Assembly: GCA_963205015.1 (NCBI GenBank)
Contig: CAUJKI010000255.1
Coordinates: 1 to 34,985 of the forward strand
Reading direction: 5' to 3'
Length of the DNA stretch: 34,985 nt
DNA from: Pseudomonadota bacterium
Lineage (GTDB): Bacteria > Pseudomonadota > Alphaproteobacteria > Rhizobiales > Hyphomicrobiaceae
Shown here one piece after another: positions 1-9,844 of the stretch. A program made the translations under genes and the position numbers. How positions within the stretch are numbered: the first letter of the stretch is position 1; every line of letters starts with the position of its first letter. The notes below the pieces were generated by a model that was given only the letters and a program-made list of their open reading frames with translations, was not told the origin of the DNA and did no database searches.

Positions 1-597
1 GGTCTCTTCATCTGCGGAACGCCCTTCGGTACCGAGGTCGGTTTCGAGCCGATGCTCGAATCGAACTTCAAGAAGGCGCGCGAGCTGCTCGCCGAGGCCA
101 AGTACGACGGCACCCCGGTCGTGCTCATGCATTCGACCGACAATCAGTCGCTGACGAACCTCGCGCCGGTTGCGAAGTCGCTCATGGAACGGGCGGGCTT
201 CAAGGTCGACATGCAGTCCATGGACTGGCAGACGGTCGTTGCCCGCCGGGTCAAGAAGGATCCGCCGGAAGCCGGGGGCTGGCACGCCTTCCTGACCTCA
301 TGGGTCGCGGGCGACCTGCTCAACCCCGTCATGGCGGGCTTCGTGAATGCGGCCTGCGACAAGGCCATGTTCGGCTGGCCCTGCGACGAGCAGATCGAGA
401 AGCTGCGCGACGACTTCGCCAAGGAAACCGACCCCGCGAAGCAGAAGGCGATCGTCGAAGCCCTTCAGAAGCGCGTCGCCGAATACCCGACCCATGCCCA
501 TCTCGGACAGTTCTATAATCACGGGGCCCTCCGGAAGAATGTTAAAGGCGTCGTCCCCGCGCCGGCGCCCGTGCTCTGGAATATCACAATTGAATAA
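1..597 (+). CDS. ABC transporter substrate-binding protein (peptide/SBP family 5), C-terminal fragment truncated by window edge
   Basis: Frame is open from base 1 (GLFICGTPFGTEVGFEPMLESNFKKARELL...), so the ATG at 52 is internal. C-terminal SBP_bac_5-like sequence, followed by two permeases and an ATPase. Confidence 0.9.
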   Translation, partial: GLFICGTPFGTEVGFEPMLESNFKKARELLAEAKYDGTPVVLMHSTDNQSLTNLAPVAKSLMERAGFKVDMQSMDWQTVVARRVKKDPPEAGGWHAFLTSWVAGDLLNPVMAGFVNAACDKAMFGWPCDEQIEKLRDDFAKETDPAKQKAIVEALQKRVAEYPTHAHLGQFYNHGALRKNVKGVVPAPAPVLWNITIE

Positions 598-697
598 TGG
601 GGCAGGTGACGTATTGTATTCCCGGTGCCTGTGCCGGGGATGCAGTCCGGTGAACGGCCCGCCTCGGTGATCTGCGAAGTGACAAACCGGGAATTCC

Positions 698-1639
698 ATG
701 GCCGGCTATATTTTGCGACGGGTTCTGGCGACATTGCCTGTGCTGGCAATCGTGGCGGTGCTCGTCTTCCTCATGTTACGGCTTACGCCGTCCGATCCCG
801 CCGCGATCATCGCGGGTGACTACGCAAGCCCGCAGCAGATTGAAGGCATTCGCGAGCGTCTGGGTCTCAACGAACCGATCCTCAAGCAGTTCGTCATCTG
901 GATCGGCGGCGTTCTCAGAGGCGATTTCGGCGAGAGCTTCTTCTACAAGAAGCAGGTCGCCGAGCTCATCGGCGAACGACTCGAGCCGACGCTCTCGCTA
1001 TCGGTCGTGACGATCCTCCTCGTCATTCTCGTCGCCGTGCCGCTGGGAATCATTGCCGCCCATAATCATGGAACGTGGATCGATCGCGTCGTGATGGGCT
1101 TCTCGGTGCTCGGGTTCTCCATTCCCGTCTTTGTTGTCGGCTATATCCTCATCTACGTCTTCGCCGTCACGCTCGATTGGCTTCCCGTGCAGGGATACCA
1201 GCGCATAAGCGAGGGCGTCGGAGGATGGCTGCTGAGACTGATCCTGCCGGCGATGACGCTCTCGGTCGTGTTCATCGCTTTCATTGCGCGCATGACCCGC
1301 ACCAGTGTCCTCGAGGTTCTCAACGAGGACTACATCCGCACGGCAAGGGCCAAAGGCCAGACCGAGCTGAAAGTTTTGATCCGCCATGCGCTTGCCAACG
1401 CCGCCGTGCCGATCCTCACGATCATCGGTCTCACCGTTGCCATCCTGATCGGCGGTGTGGTCGTCACCGAGTCGGTCTACACGCTGCCTGGACTGGGGCT
1501 TCTTACGGTCGATGCCGTGCTTGCGCGCGACTATCCGACCATCCAGGCGGTGATCCTGCTTTTCTCGTTCGCTTATGTGCTCATCAACCTGCTGGTTGAT
1601 GTCGCCTATACATTCCTCGATCCCAGGATCCGCTATTGA
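698..1639 (+). CDS. ABC transporter permease, DppB/OppB-like
   Basis: 313 aa, multiple hydrophobic segments, EAA-like loop 'NEDYIRTARAKGQTELKVLIRHALANAAVPILT' typical of dipeptide permeases, operon context. Confidence 0.95.
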   Translation: MAGYILRRVLATLPVLAIVAVLVFLMLRLTPSDPAAIIAGDYASPQQIEGIRERLGLNEPILKQFVIWIGGVLRGDFGESFFYKKQVAELIGERLEPTLSLSVVTILLVILVAVPLGIIAAHNHGTWIDRVVMGFSVLGFSIPVFVVGYILIYVFAVTLDWLPVQGYQRISEGVGGWLLRLILPAMTLSVVFIAFIARMTRTSVLEVLNEDYIRTARAKGQTELKVLIRHALANAAVPILTIIGLTVAILIGGVVVTESVYTLPGLGLLTVDAVLARDYPTIQAVILLFSFAYVLINLLVDVAYTFLDPRIRY

Positions 1640-2550
1640 TGGCCAGCATCGACGCAGCTCCGCCGGTCTACCGACGTCGTTCCGTCTGGTCGACCGTCCT
1701 GCGCAATCCGAGCGTCATCTTCGGCGGTTCCATTGCGCTGGTCATGGTGATCATCGCGATTCTGGCGCCGTTCCTCGGCACCCGCGATCCAGCCCAGATC
1801 AATCCGTCGGCGCGCAATCAGAAACCCGGCTATACCGCCACGGTCCGCGACGACGAAGGCAAGCGCATTCAGGTCAAGTATCACCTCGGCACGGATAGCC
1901 TCGGGCGCGACATCTACAGCCGTGTGATCTACGGCGCACGAGTCTCGCTCATCGTCGGCATCACCGTCGCAATCATTGCCGTCTTCATCGGTCTCATCAT
2001 CGGCATGATCGCGGGTTACGTCCGGTGGCTCGACGGCATCATCATGCGCTTCATGGATGGGCTCATGGCGATCCCGGAGATTCTGCTTGCGATCGCGCTC
2101 GTTTCGCTGTCGCGCGCCGGCCTTCCCGCTGTGGTCATCGCCATCGTCATTCCGCAGGTTCCGCGCGTTGTGCGGCTCGTGCGCTCGGTCGTTCTCTCCA
2201 TCCGCGAGGAACCGTACGTCGAGAGCGCGATCACTGTCGGCACACCGACGCCGACCCTGCTGTTCCGCCACGTTCTCCCGAACACGACCGCGCCGCTGAT
2301 CGTGCAGGGGACCTTCATCTGTGCCAGCGCCATCCTCGTCGAGGCGATCCTCTCGTTCCTCGGTATCGGCATTCCGCCTGAGGTACCGACGTGGGGCAAC
2401 ATCATGGCCGAGGGGCGAACCTACTTCCGCATCCTGCCGCACAACATTCTCTATCCCGGGATCGCTTTGGCCCTCGCCGTGCTCGCGATCAACATGCTCG
2501 GCGACGGTCTGCGTGATACGCTCGATCCGCGCTTCGCCAAGAGGTTCTGA
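1639..2550 (+). CDS. ABC transporter permease, DppC/OppC-like
   Basis: 'HLGTDSLGRDIYSRVIYGARVSL' and 'ESAITVGTPTPTLLFRHVLPNTTAPLIVQ' motifs; start overlaps the upstream stop (TGATG). Confidence 0.95.
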   Translation: MASIDAAPPVYRRRSVWSTVLRNPSVIFGGSIALVMVIIAILAPFLGTRDPAQINPSARNQKPGYTATVRDDEGKRIQVKYHLGTDSLGRDIYSRVIYGARVSLIVGITVAIIAVFIGLIIGMIAGYVRWLDGIIMRFMDGLMAIPEILLAIALVSLSRAGLPAVVIAIVIPQVPRVVRLVRSVVLSIREEPYVESAITVGTPTPTLLFRHVLPNTTAPLIVQGTFICASAILVEAILSFLGIGIPPEVPTWGNIMAEGRTYFRILPHNILYPGIALALAVLAINMLGDGLRDTLDPRFAKRF

Positions 2551-2556
2551 CCAGCC

Positions 2557-4200
2557 ATGCAAGAGGTCCCGACCGGCATGACTGAGCCAGTTCTCTCCGT
2601 TCGCAATCTTACGGTGCGCCTGCCGAGCGGTGCCGACCGAGAGAATGCGATAGAGCACATCAGCTTCGATATCGGCCCGCGCGAGATCGTGTGCATCGTC
2701 GGCGAGTCGGGTTCCGGCAAATCAGTTACGGCGCAGGCCGTCATGGGTCTCCTGCCGAAGCGCGATCTGGTCGTCACGGCGGGTGAGACACTGCTGCAGG
2801 GTGAGGACACGACCAAGGCGCATATTCATCGCCTGCGCGAGCTGCGTGGCACGCGCATGGGCATGATCTTCCAGGAGCCGATGACGGCGCTCAATCCCGT
2901 GCAGCGAGTCGGCCAGCAGATCGCCGAGGTGCTCGAGATCCACACCGATCTGTCGGCGACGGAGCAGCGCCAGCGCGTGCTGGACATTATGAAGGCGGTG
3001 CAGCTTCCCGATCCGGAGCTGATGATCGACGCCTACCCGCACCAGCTCTCGGGCGGGCAGCGCCAGCGCATCATGATCGCCGCCGCGCTGATCCTCGATC
3101 CGGCGCTGCTCATCGCCGATGAGCCGACGACGGCCCTCGACGTGACGACACAGGCGCAGATCCTGCGGCTCATCAAGGAGATGCAGTCGCGCCGCAATAC
3201 GGGCGTGATGTTCATCACGCACGACTTCGGCGTCGTCTCCGAGATTGCCGATCGCGTGGTTGTCATGCAGCACGGCCGCGTGGTCGAGCAGGGCACGCGC
3301 GAGGAGGTTCTGAGGCGCCCGCGCGAGGCCTACACCAAAATGCTGGTCGCTGCCGTGCCGAGCCTCGTGCCGCCGAAGCGTGTACCGGTCGAGGGCAAGC
3401 TGGCGCTGGAAGCGAAGAACCTGTCTAAGATCTATGGACGACGCACGTTCCTCAGTCGCAAGGCGCGCATCGTCAAAGCGGCGCAGGATGTAAATTTCCA
3501 CATCCGCAAGGGCGAAACGCTCGGTATCGTCGGCGAGTCGGGCTCGGGAAAGACGACGGTCGCGCGCTGCATTGCGCGCCTGATCGAGCCGAGCGAGGGC
3601 GAGATCCTCATCGAAGGCGCCAACGTCGCGCATCTGCCCGAGCGCGATCTTCGACCCTACCGCCGCGATATCCAGATCGTTTTTCAGGATCCGTACCGCT
3701 CGCTCAATCCGCGCAGGACCGTCGGCCAGTCGATCGTCGAGGGGCCGATCAACTTCGGGATGCCGCGCGAGAAGGCCATCGACAAGGCGCGCGAGCTCAT
3801 GGGGCTCGTGGGGCTGTCGCCCGATGCGCTCGACCGCTACCCGCACCAGTTCTCGGGTGGACAGCGCCAGCGCATCTGCATAGCCCGCGCGCTTGCGATG
3901 GGGCCGACCTTGCTGATCGCCGACGAAGCCGTATCAGCGCTCGACGTGTCGGTGCAGGCTCAGGTGCTGGAGCTGCTCGACAACATCCGCAAGCAGTTCG
4001 ATCTCGCAGTGCTCTTCATCACGCACGACCTGCGCGTTGCCGCTCAGATCTGCGATCGCATTGCCGTGATGAAGAATGGGGTGGTCGTCGAGCACGGGAC
4101 CACGGTGGACGTCTTCCGCAGTCCGCAGCACGAGTACACAAAGGCCTTGTTCGATGCCGCACCCGGGCGCGATTTCGGGGCTCAGCAGTCGGTCGCCTGA
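2557..4200 (+). CDS. Fused double ABC ATPase (DppD-DppF type) of peptide importer
   Basis: Two Walker A motifs ([18 protein letters not shown]), two signature motifs ([16 protein letters not shown]), two Walker B motifs in one 547 aa ORF. Confidence 0.95.
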   Translation: MQEVPTGMTEPVLSVRNLTVRLPSGADRENAIEHISFDIGPREIVCIVGESGSGKSVTAQAVMGLLPKRDLVVTAGETLLQGEDTTKAHIHRLRELRGTRMGMIFQEPMTALNPVQRVGQQIAEVLEIHTDLSATEQRQRVLDIMKAVQLPDPELMIDAYPHQLSGGQRQRIMIAAALILDPALLIADEPTTALDVTTQAQILRLIKEMQSRRNTGVMFITHDFGVVSEIADRVVVMQHGRVVEQGTREEVLRRPREAYTKMLVAAVPSLVPPKRVPVEGKLALEAKNLSKIYGRRTFLSRKARIVKAAQDVNFHIRKGETLGIVGESGSGKTTVARCIARLIEPSEGEILIEGANVAHLPERDLRPYRRDIQIVFQDPYRSLNPRRTVGQSIVEGPINFGMPREKAIDKARELMGLVGLSPDALDRYPHQFSGGQRQRICIARALAMGPTLLIADEAVSALDVSVQAQVLELLDNIRKQFDLAVLFITHDLRVAAQICDRIAVMKNGVVVEHGTTVDVFRSPQHEYTKALFDAAPGRDFGAQQSVA

Positions 4201-4259
4201 GTACCGCCGTCCGCTTTGCAGCCCGTTGCGTGCTTAATCGCTTGACCCTCGTCGCCTGA

Positions 4260-5675
4260 TTGGCAAAACGATGCCGCAGGGGATGCGTGGGGACGGGGGT
4301 TGGCATGAACAGCGCATCGGTCGATGGGGCCGATCAGCACGCTGCAGCTTCAGTGCGCGACGTTGCGGCGGCAGACCAGCGTCCGCTCGTGATAACCGTC
4401 CACGGCACGTTCGCTTCCGATTCGATGGATGACGGCGAGCAATGGTGGCAGCGCGGCTCCGCCTTTACTTCTGCACTGGCTGAGCGCCTTTCCGACCACG
4501 GCATTTCCGAGATCGTGGTGCAGCCCTTTCATTGGTCGGGGCTGAATTCCGATCAGTCGCGGCTCCGTGCGGCCGCGGGGCTTGCCGGCGTGATTGCAGG
4601 GGCCAAGCGGAATGGTCGCCCGGTCGCGGTGCTCGCCCATAGCCATGGCGGCAACGTGCTGATGGAGGCGCTCGTTCAGCGGCGCACGCGCCGGCCGCTT
4701 GCAGCCGTGCTCACACTCGGCACGCCGTTCTTCACGCGCCGGCTGAAGCCGCTGCCGACATTGATCGCGGCCTTCAAGGTTCTTCTGGGACTCGCCGTAG
4801 CTCCGGCCATGCTCATGTATGCATGGATGGCCCTGCCGACGGCGCTGGATGGCAGCCGCATCGAGCTCATGGTGTTACCGCTGCTCATACTTGGCTTCGT
4901 CGCGTGGGCGTTTGTCTCGGGTGCACGCGCACTCGTGCGCCAGCGCCGCGCAAAGCAGCGGGCACGCATGGCGATCACGCCTGACCGCTGGCTGGTGATC
5001 CAGAGTCCGCGCGACGAGGCCATGCGGCTGCTCGAGTCCGCCGTCGCGATCAAGCCGGTCTATGTGACGCGGGCATCGGCGCACGGGCAGTGGGTGCGCT
5101 TCGGTACGCTGGCTGGTGTTGTTGGCACGATGACCTTTCTCTACTTCACGATGTCGTACTTCCTCGCGCCGATCATCGAGAAGGTCACGAAGCGCGATTT
5201 CGGCCCCGGCATCATCGCGGATTTCACCTTCCTGCTCATCGTGCCTCTGGTCTTCGCGCTGGTCTACGGCGCGATCCGCCTGTTCTCATGGGTCATCGGC
5301 GCGCGACTTCTTTCGGGCCTGCTCAATGTGTCGATCCATGGCGGCATCGTCGGCGCCGCTTACGGCGGCGATGATGCGTATGCGCTGACCGGCGTCTCGC
5401 GCACGCCGCCATACCTCGGAGGTGTGCGCGAGAAACGTGTCGCTGCGGCAAATCTCGGCGGCATCGACGACAATGCCATCATCGACGCCGCGCGCGATTT
5501 CTATGCAGGGATCATCGCGGAGGAGGTATCGGAGGTCACGTTTGCCGATCCGGATCTGATCCTCAAGCGCATGACCGATGCGCTCTACCACAATGCCTAC
5601 ATGCGCGATGGTGACATCGTCGATGAAGTCGCGAACCACCTGGCCGAGAATTTCCGCAACTGGCCGCCGCGCTAA
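4260..5675 (+). CDS. Putative alpha/beta-hydrolase (lipase-like) with C-terminal transmembrane segments
   Basis: N-terminal 'PLVITVHGTFASD' oxyanion-like motif and 'VLAHSHGGNVLMEAL' nucleophile elbow (G/A-H-S-H-G-G), then hydrophobic segments around 'LLIVPLVFALVYGAI'. True start may be the downstream ATG near 4304. Confidence 0.7.
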   Translation: MAKRCRRGCVGTGVGMNSASVDGADQHAAASVRDVAAADQRPLVITVHGTFASDSMDDGEQWWQRGSAFTSALAERLSDHGISEIVVQPFHWSGLNSDQSRLRAAAGLAGVIAGAKRNGRPVAVLAHSHGGNVLMEALVQRRTRRPLAAVLTLGTPFFTRRLKPLPTLIAAFKVLLGLAVAPAMLMYAWMALPTALDGSRIELMVLPLLILGFVAWAFVSGARALVRQRRAKQRARMAITPDRWLVIQSPRDEAMRLLESAVAIKPVYVTRASAHGQWVRFGTLAGVVGTMTFLYFTMSYFLAPIIEKVTKRDFGPGIIADFTFLLIVPLVFALVYGAIRLFSWVIGARLLSGLLNVSIHGGIVGAAYGGDDAYALTGVSRTPPYLGGVREKRVAAANLGGIDDNAIIDAARDFYAGIIAEEVSEVTFADPDLILKRMTDALYHNAYMRDGDIVDEVANHLAENFRNWPPR

Positions 5676-5678
5676 GTC

Positions 5679-5924
5679 TCAGCCACCCGCGATCTGCGGG
5701 AGGATGTGAACTTCGGATTCAGGCCCGATGGGCTCCAACAAGGCGTCCTGGTAGATCTGGCCGTCGATCGCGACCGCGAGCCCTTCCTCCAGATGCGGTG
5801 CCAGCTCGGGAAATGTCTCCCCGAGCTTGCGGAAGAGCTGGCGCACGGTCGCGGCCTCGACCTCGAGCTGCGTAACGTCGCCTGTATACTGGCGCAGGTT
5901 TCCGATCAGAACGACGTGGGCCAT
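5679..5924 (-). CDS. MoaD/ThiS-family ubiquitin-like sulfur carrier protein
   Basis: About 81 aa from ATG (MAHVVLIGNLRQYTGDVTQLEVEAATVRQLFRKLGETFPELAPHL...HILPQIAGG) ending in the diagnostic C-terminal Gly-Gly; longer frame to 6020 possible with a GTG start overlapping the upstream stop. Confidence 0.85.
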   Translation of the reverse strand: MAHVVLIGNLRQYTGDVTQLEVEAATVRQLFRKLGETFPELAPHLEEGLAVAIDGQIYQDALLEPIGPESEVHILPQIAGG

Positions 5925-6016
5925 GGGCCGCTCTCTCCGAAATGAATGGGCCTGCACAACATCTTGCGCAGGCCCGAAGCTCTCGAGGCGCACCGATGCC
6001 GGGGCGCCTGTCCCGA

Positions 6017-8296
6017 TCACGCCTTGCCGGCGGCCTTCATGGCCTTGAGCACCTTCGGCGGCGACATCGGGAGTTCGAAGAAGCGTACGCCCGAGGCGCG
6101 CCGCACGGAGGCTCCGATCGCAGCCATCGGCGGCACGATAGGTGTCTCGCCGATGCCGCGCACGCCATACGGATGGCGCGGGTTCGGCACCTCGATGATG
6201 ATCGTGTCGATCATCGGCAGATCGGACGCGACGGGCACACGATAGTCGAGGAAGCCCGCATTCTGCAGCTTGCCGTCGGCGCCGTAGATATACTCCTCGT
6301 TGAGCGCCCAGCCGATGCCCTGCACGGCGCCGCCCTGGTACTGCCCTTCGACGTACGAGGGATGGATGGCCTTGCCGGCATCCTGAATGGCCGTGTAGCG
6401 CGTGACCGTCACCTTGCCAGTCCCGGGGTCGACCTCGGTGTCGGCGATGTGCACGCCGAAGCTCGGAGCCGCTCCCTGGGCACTGATCGCCGCGTAGCCG
6501 ACAATGGCGCCGCCGGTCTTGCCGGCGACCTTGGCGATATCGCTCAGCGACATCGGCTTATGCTTGCCGGCGTTCTCGCCGGCCGGACGGATCATGCCGT
6601 CCTCGAAGGTCACGGCCTCCTCGGGGATATCCCACAGCTTCGCGGCGCGGCCGCAGGCCTGCTTAACGATCGAGCGTGCCGCCTCGACGGTCGCCATCCC
6701 GCTCGAGAACGTCGAGCGGCTGCCGCCGGTGAGGAAGTTATACCCGAGCGAGCTCGTGTCCGCGATGATCGGACGGATCTTGCTGACGTCCATCTTCAGC
6801 TCTTCCGCCGCCATCATGCAGAGCGATGCACGCAGGCCGCCGATGTCCGGCGTGCCGGCCATAAGCGTCAGCGTGCCATCCTCGTTGAGCTGGAGGGATA
6901 CCGTCGTCTCGCCGCCGATGTTGAACCAGAAGCCTGCTGCGAGGCCCCGGCCCTGGTTGGGCCCGAGCGGCGCCTTCCAATGATCGCTCTCCTTCGCAGC
7001 TTCAAGGCATTCGATCAGGCCGACCGGCCCGAACTTCGGACCGTAGGCCGCGCGCGTGCCTTCCTTCGCTGCGTTCTTCAAGCGAAGCTCAATCGGACAC
7101 ATGCCGAGCTTCTCGGCGATCTCGTCAACGACACTCTCGACGCCGTAGGTTGAGATCGGGCCGCCCGGCGCACGATACGCAGCCACTTTCGGCCGGTTGG
7201 AGACGACGTCGTAGCCGACCACCTTGACGTTCTCGAGATCGTAATTGGCGAAGGCGCACATGCACGCCGGCTGCACGGGGCTGCCCTGGAACGCGCCGGC
7301 CTGCAGGGTGATCTCGGCCTCGGCTGCGGTGATGCGGCCGTCCTTCTTGACGCCCATCTTCACCTTGACCGTGCCGCCGGAGGTCGGCCCGCTCGCCTTG
7401 AAGACTTCCTCGCGGCTCATCACCATCTTCACCGGGCGGCGCGTCTTCTTCGACAATGCCAGCGCTAGCGGCTCGAGGTAGACGACGGTCTTGCCACCGA
7501 AACCGCCGCCGATCTCGGAGGACGTGACGCGGATCTTGCCGATCTCCCACCCCAGTAGCTTGGCGCAGTAGGCGCGCACGACCCAGTGACCCTGCGTCGT
7601 TACCCAGAGCTCCGCCGAGCCATCCTCGGAGGCAGAGGCAAGGCAGGCGTGCGGCTCGATGTACCCCTGGTGGACAGCCTTGGTCTTGAACTCGCGCTCG
7701 ACGATGAGGTCCGCCTCGCCAAAGCCCTTCGCAGCGTCGCCGAGCACGAACTCGACACGCTTAGCGATGTTCGACGCCTTGGTCGGCGCCGGCGTGACGC
7801 CGGTCGTGATCATGTCCTCGTGCAGTATCGGCGCGCCCGGCTTGATGGCTTCCATCTCGTCGATGACATGCGGCAGCACTTCGTACTCGACCTTGATGGC
7901 ATCGAGCGCGGCGAGCGCGGTCTTTTCGTTCAGGGCAGCGACGGCGGCCACGGCGTGGCCTTCGTACAGCACCTTCGCGCGCGCCATCACGTTGCTCGTC
8001 ATGTCGCGATAGTTGACGACGCCTTCGCCGGCAGGAATGAACTCCGACGGCTGCCCTGGGAAGTCCTCGGCGGTGACGACGGCCTTCACGCCGGGCAGCG
8101 CCAGCGCCTTGGAAACGTCGATCGACTTGATGCGGGCGTGGGCGTGCGGCGAGCGCAGCACCTTGCCGACGAGCTGACCCGCCATTTTGAGATCGGCGCC
8201 ATACTTGGCACGGCCGGTGACCTTGTCGACGCCGTCCGGGCGGACCGGACGCGTGCCGACGACATCGAACTGGGGCTTCTTGACACGCTCTTGCAT
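6017..8296 (-). CDS. Xanthine dehydrogenase/CoxL-family molybdopterin-binding large subunit
   Basis: 'GRAKYGADLKMAGQLVGKVLRSPHAHARI', 'EIGGGFGGKTVVYLEPLALALSKKTRRPVKMVMSREE', 'VAAYRAPGGP', C-terminal 'GVRGIGETPIVPPMAAIG'. Confidence 0.95.
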   Translation of the reverse strand: MQERVKKPQFDVVGTRPVRPDGVDKVTGRAKYGADLKMAGQLVGKVLRSPHAHARIKSIDVSKALALPGVKAVVTAEDFPGQPSEFIPAGEGVVNYRDMTSNVMARAKVLYEGHAVAAVAALNEKTALAALDAIKVEYEVLPHVIDEMEAIKPGAPILHEDMITTGVTPAPTKASNIAKRVEFVLGDAAKGFGEADLIVEREFKTKAVHQGYIEPHACLASASEDGSAELWVTTQGHWVVRAYCAKLLGWEIGKIRVTSSEIGGGFGGKTVVYLEPLALALSKKTRRPVKMVMSREEVFKASGPTSGGTVKVKMGVKKDGRITAAEAEITLQAGAFQGSPVQPACMCAFANYDLENVKVVGYDVVSNRPKVAAYRAPGGPISTYGVESVVDEIAEKLGMCPIELRLKNAAKEGTRAAYGPKFGPVGLIECLEAAKESDHWKAPLGPNQGRGLAAGFWFNIGGETTVSLQLNEDGTLTLMAGTPDIGGLRASLCMMAAEELKMDVSKIRPIIADTSSLGYNFLTGGSRSTFSSGMATVEAARSIVKQACGRAAKLWDIPEEAVTFEDGMIRPAGENAGKHKPMSLSDIAKVAGKTGGAIVGYAAISAQGAAPSFGVHIADTEVDPGTGKVTVTRYTAIQDAGKAIHPSYVEGQYQGGAVQGIGWALNEEYIYGADGKLQNAGFLDYRVPVASDLPMIDTIIIEVPNPRHPYGVRGIGETPIVPPMAAIGASVRRASGVRFFELPMSPPKVLKAMKAAGKA

Positions 8297-8298
8297 GA

Positions 8299-8775
8299 TC
8301 AGGCTCCTCTCATCTCGGCAGCCGCGTCCATGACGGCGCGAACGATCTTGTCGTACCCCGTGCACCGGCAGAGGTTGCCGGCGAGCCAGTAGCGCACCTG
8401 GGTTTCAGTTGGGTCGGGGTTCTTGGCGAGGAGCGCCTTGGCGGCAATGAGCACGCCGGGCGTACAGATGCCGCATTGGAGCGCTGCGTGTTCGAGGAAC
8501 TTGCGTTGCAGCGGATGCAGCTCGTCACCCTGGGCCATGCCCTCGATCGTCTCCACCTCTTTGCCTTCGGCTTCCACGCCGAGGACGAGGCACGAGCAGA
8601 CGAGGCGGCCGTCGATGAGCACGCTGCAGGCGCCGCAATCGCCGGACGAGCAGCCTTCCTTGGCGCCGATGAGATCCAGCTCGTCGCGGAGGCAGTCGAG
8701 CAGCGTCTGCTCGCTTTCGCAGAGGTATTCGACCGGGTCGCCGTTGACGGTGGTCGTCACATGATGTTTGGCCAT
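8299..8775 (-). CDS. (2Fe-2S)-binding small subunit of Mo hydroxylase (CoxS/XdhC-type)
   Basis: Two 2Fe-2S motifs: CSSGDCGACSVLIDGRLVCSC and CGICTPG...CRCTGYDKIV. Confidence 0.96.
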   Translation of the reverse strand: MAKHHVTTTVNGDPVEYLCESEQTLLDCLRDELDLIGAKEGCSSGDCGACSVLIDGRLVCSCLVLGVEAEGKEVETIEGMAQGDELHPLQRKFLEHAALQCGICTPGVLIAAKALLAKNPDPTETQVRYWLAGNLCRCTGYDKIVRAVMDAAAEMRGA

Positions 8776-8776
8776 T

Positions 8777-9631
8777 TCAAACCTTTCTTGCACGCTCGAG
8801 TGCGATCTTCGCGACCCTTTTGGCCAGGGTGCCCGCGACATCGATGCGGAACTCGACAGTGCCGCGCTTGTCGTCGATCGGCTTGCACGCCGCCTTCGCA
8901 GCAGCTTCGAGCTTCGCCAGTGCCGCATCATCGACCTTCGTGCCGATGAGAGCTTTCGCACCATCCTCGACCAGCAGCGGACGTGCCGCAACCGCGCCGA
9001 GGGCGACGCGTGCCGCCGTGCAGGTCCCGCCTGCGTCGAGGGCGAGTGCGACGCCGCAGCCCACCACCGCAATGTCCATCTCTGTCCGCGGGATGAAGCG
9101 CAGATAGGCATCGCCGCCATGTGCCGGCCGCGCGGGGATCTTGAACGAGACGATGAATTCACCCGCTGTGAGCGCCAGCTTGCGCGGCGCGAGCATGATG
9201 TCCTCCACGGGGAGGGTGCGCGTGCCCTTGGGACCGGCAATGGTCGCCACCGCGCCCGCGGCGATCATGGCCGGCACGCTGTCCGCTGCCGGCGAACCAT
9301 TGCAGAGGTTGCCGCCCAGCGAGGCGCGGCCCTGCACCTGGGTTGAGCCGATCAGGTTCGCGCCCTCGACGAGGCCGGGCCAGTCCTTGGAGAGCGTTGG
9401 ATGCTCCTTGAGCTCGGCGCCCGTGACGGCGGCGCCGATCGTGTAGCCGCTCGTGTCCTTGGTGATCTTGCGGGTCGTGTCGATGCCCTTGATGTCAACC
9501 ACTACGTCCGGGTTCAGAATGCGGGAGCGTATCTGCACCAGGAGGTCGGTGCCCCCCGCGAGCACTCGCGCTCCCTGGCCGGCAAGGAGGGCAGTCGCCG
9601 CCTCGACCGTCGTTGGTTTCTCGTATCTCAT
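8777..9631 (-). CDS. FAD-binding subunit of Mo hydroxylase (CoxM-type)
   Basis: 'ATALLAGQGARVLAGGTDLLVQIR' and 'TIGAAVTGAELKEHP', 'GSTQVQGRASLGGNLCNGSPAADS' motifs; operon with CoxS- and CoxL-like genes. Confidence 0.95.
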   Translation of the reverse strand: MRYEKPTTVEAATALLAGQGARVLAGGTDLLVQIRSRILNPDVVVDIKGIDTTRKITKDTSGYTIGAAVTGAELKEHPTLSKDWPGLVEGANLIGSTQVQGRASLGGNLCNGSPAADSVPAMIAAGAVATIAGPKGTRTLPVEDIMLAPRKLALTAGEFIVSFKIPARPAHGGDAYLRFIPRTEMDIAVVGCGVALALDAGGTCTAARVALGAVAARPLLVEDGAKALIGTKVDDAALAKLEAAAKAACKPIDDKRGTVEFRIDVAGTLAKRVAKIALERARKV

Positions 9632-9844
9632 GCCGTGTTTGCCTCGTGCGTTCGCTCGCCTGAACTGAATCCTGTGTTGAATTTGCCGGCGCGGGGATCT
9701 GGCGCTTGCCCAAAGGCATAGGTGCGGCCGCCGGCGCAGTGTGCTCGCAGATACCTGTATATTCCAACCCGCCCGGGCCTACGTTGGCAAGGGCCGATGT
9801 CACAACCGAGACATGCCGGCCATCACTTTACCCTGAGATCGTCG

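Noticed and set aside
1633-3846. Minus-strand ORFs of 341 aa and 374 aa antisense to ABC permease and ATPase genes
   Set aside because: Shadow ORFs of a confident operon with biased composition.
5942-7153. 403-aa plus-strand ORF antisense to the Mo-hydroxylase large subunit
   Set aside because: Shadow ORF with Arg/Asp/His/Gly-rich low-information translation.
9751-9760. Short palindrome ATACCTGTAT upstream of the Mo-hydroxylase operon, possible GntR-type operator
   Set aside because: Only 4-bp arms; too short to support without comparative data.
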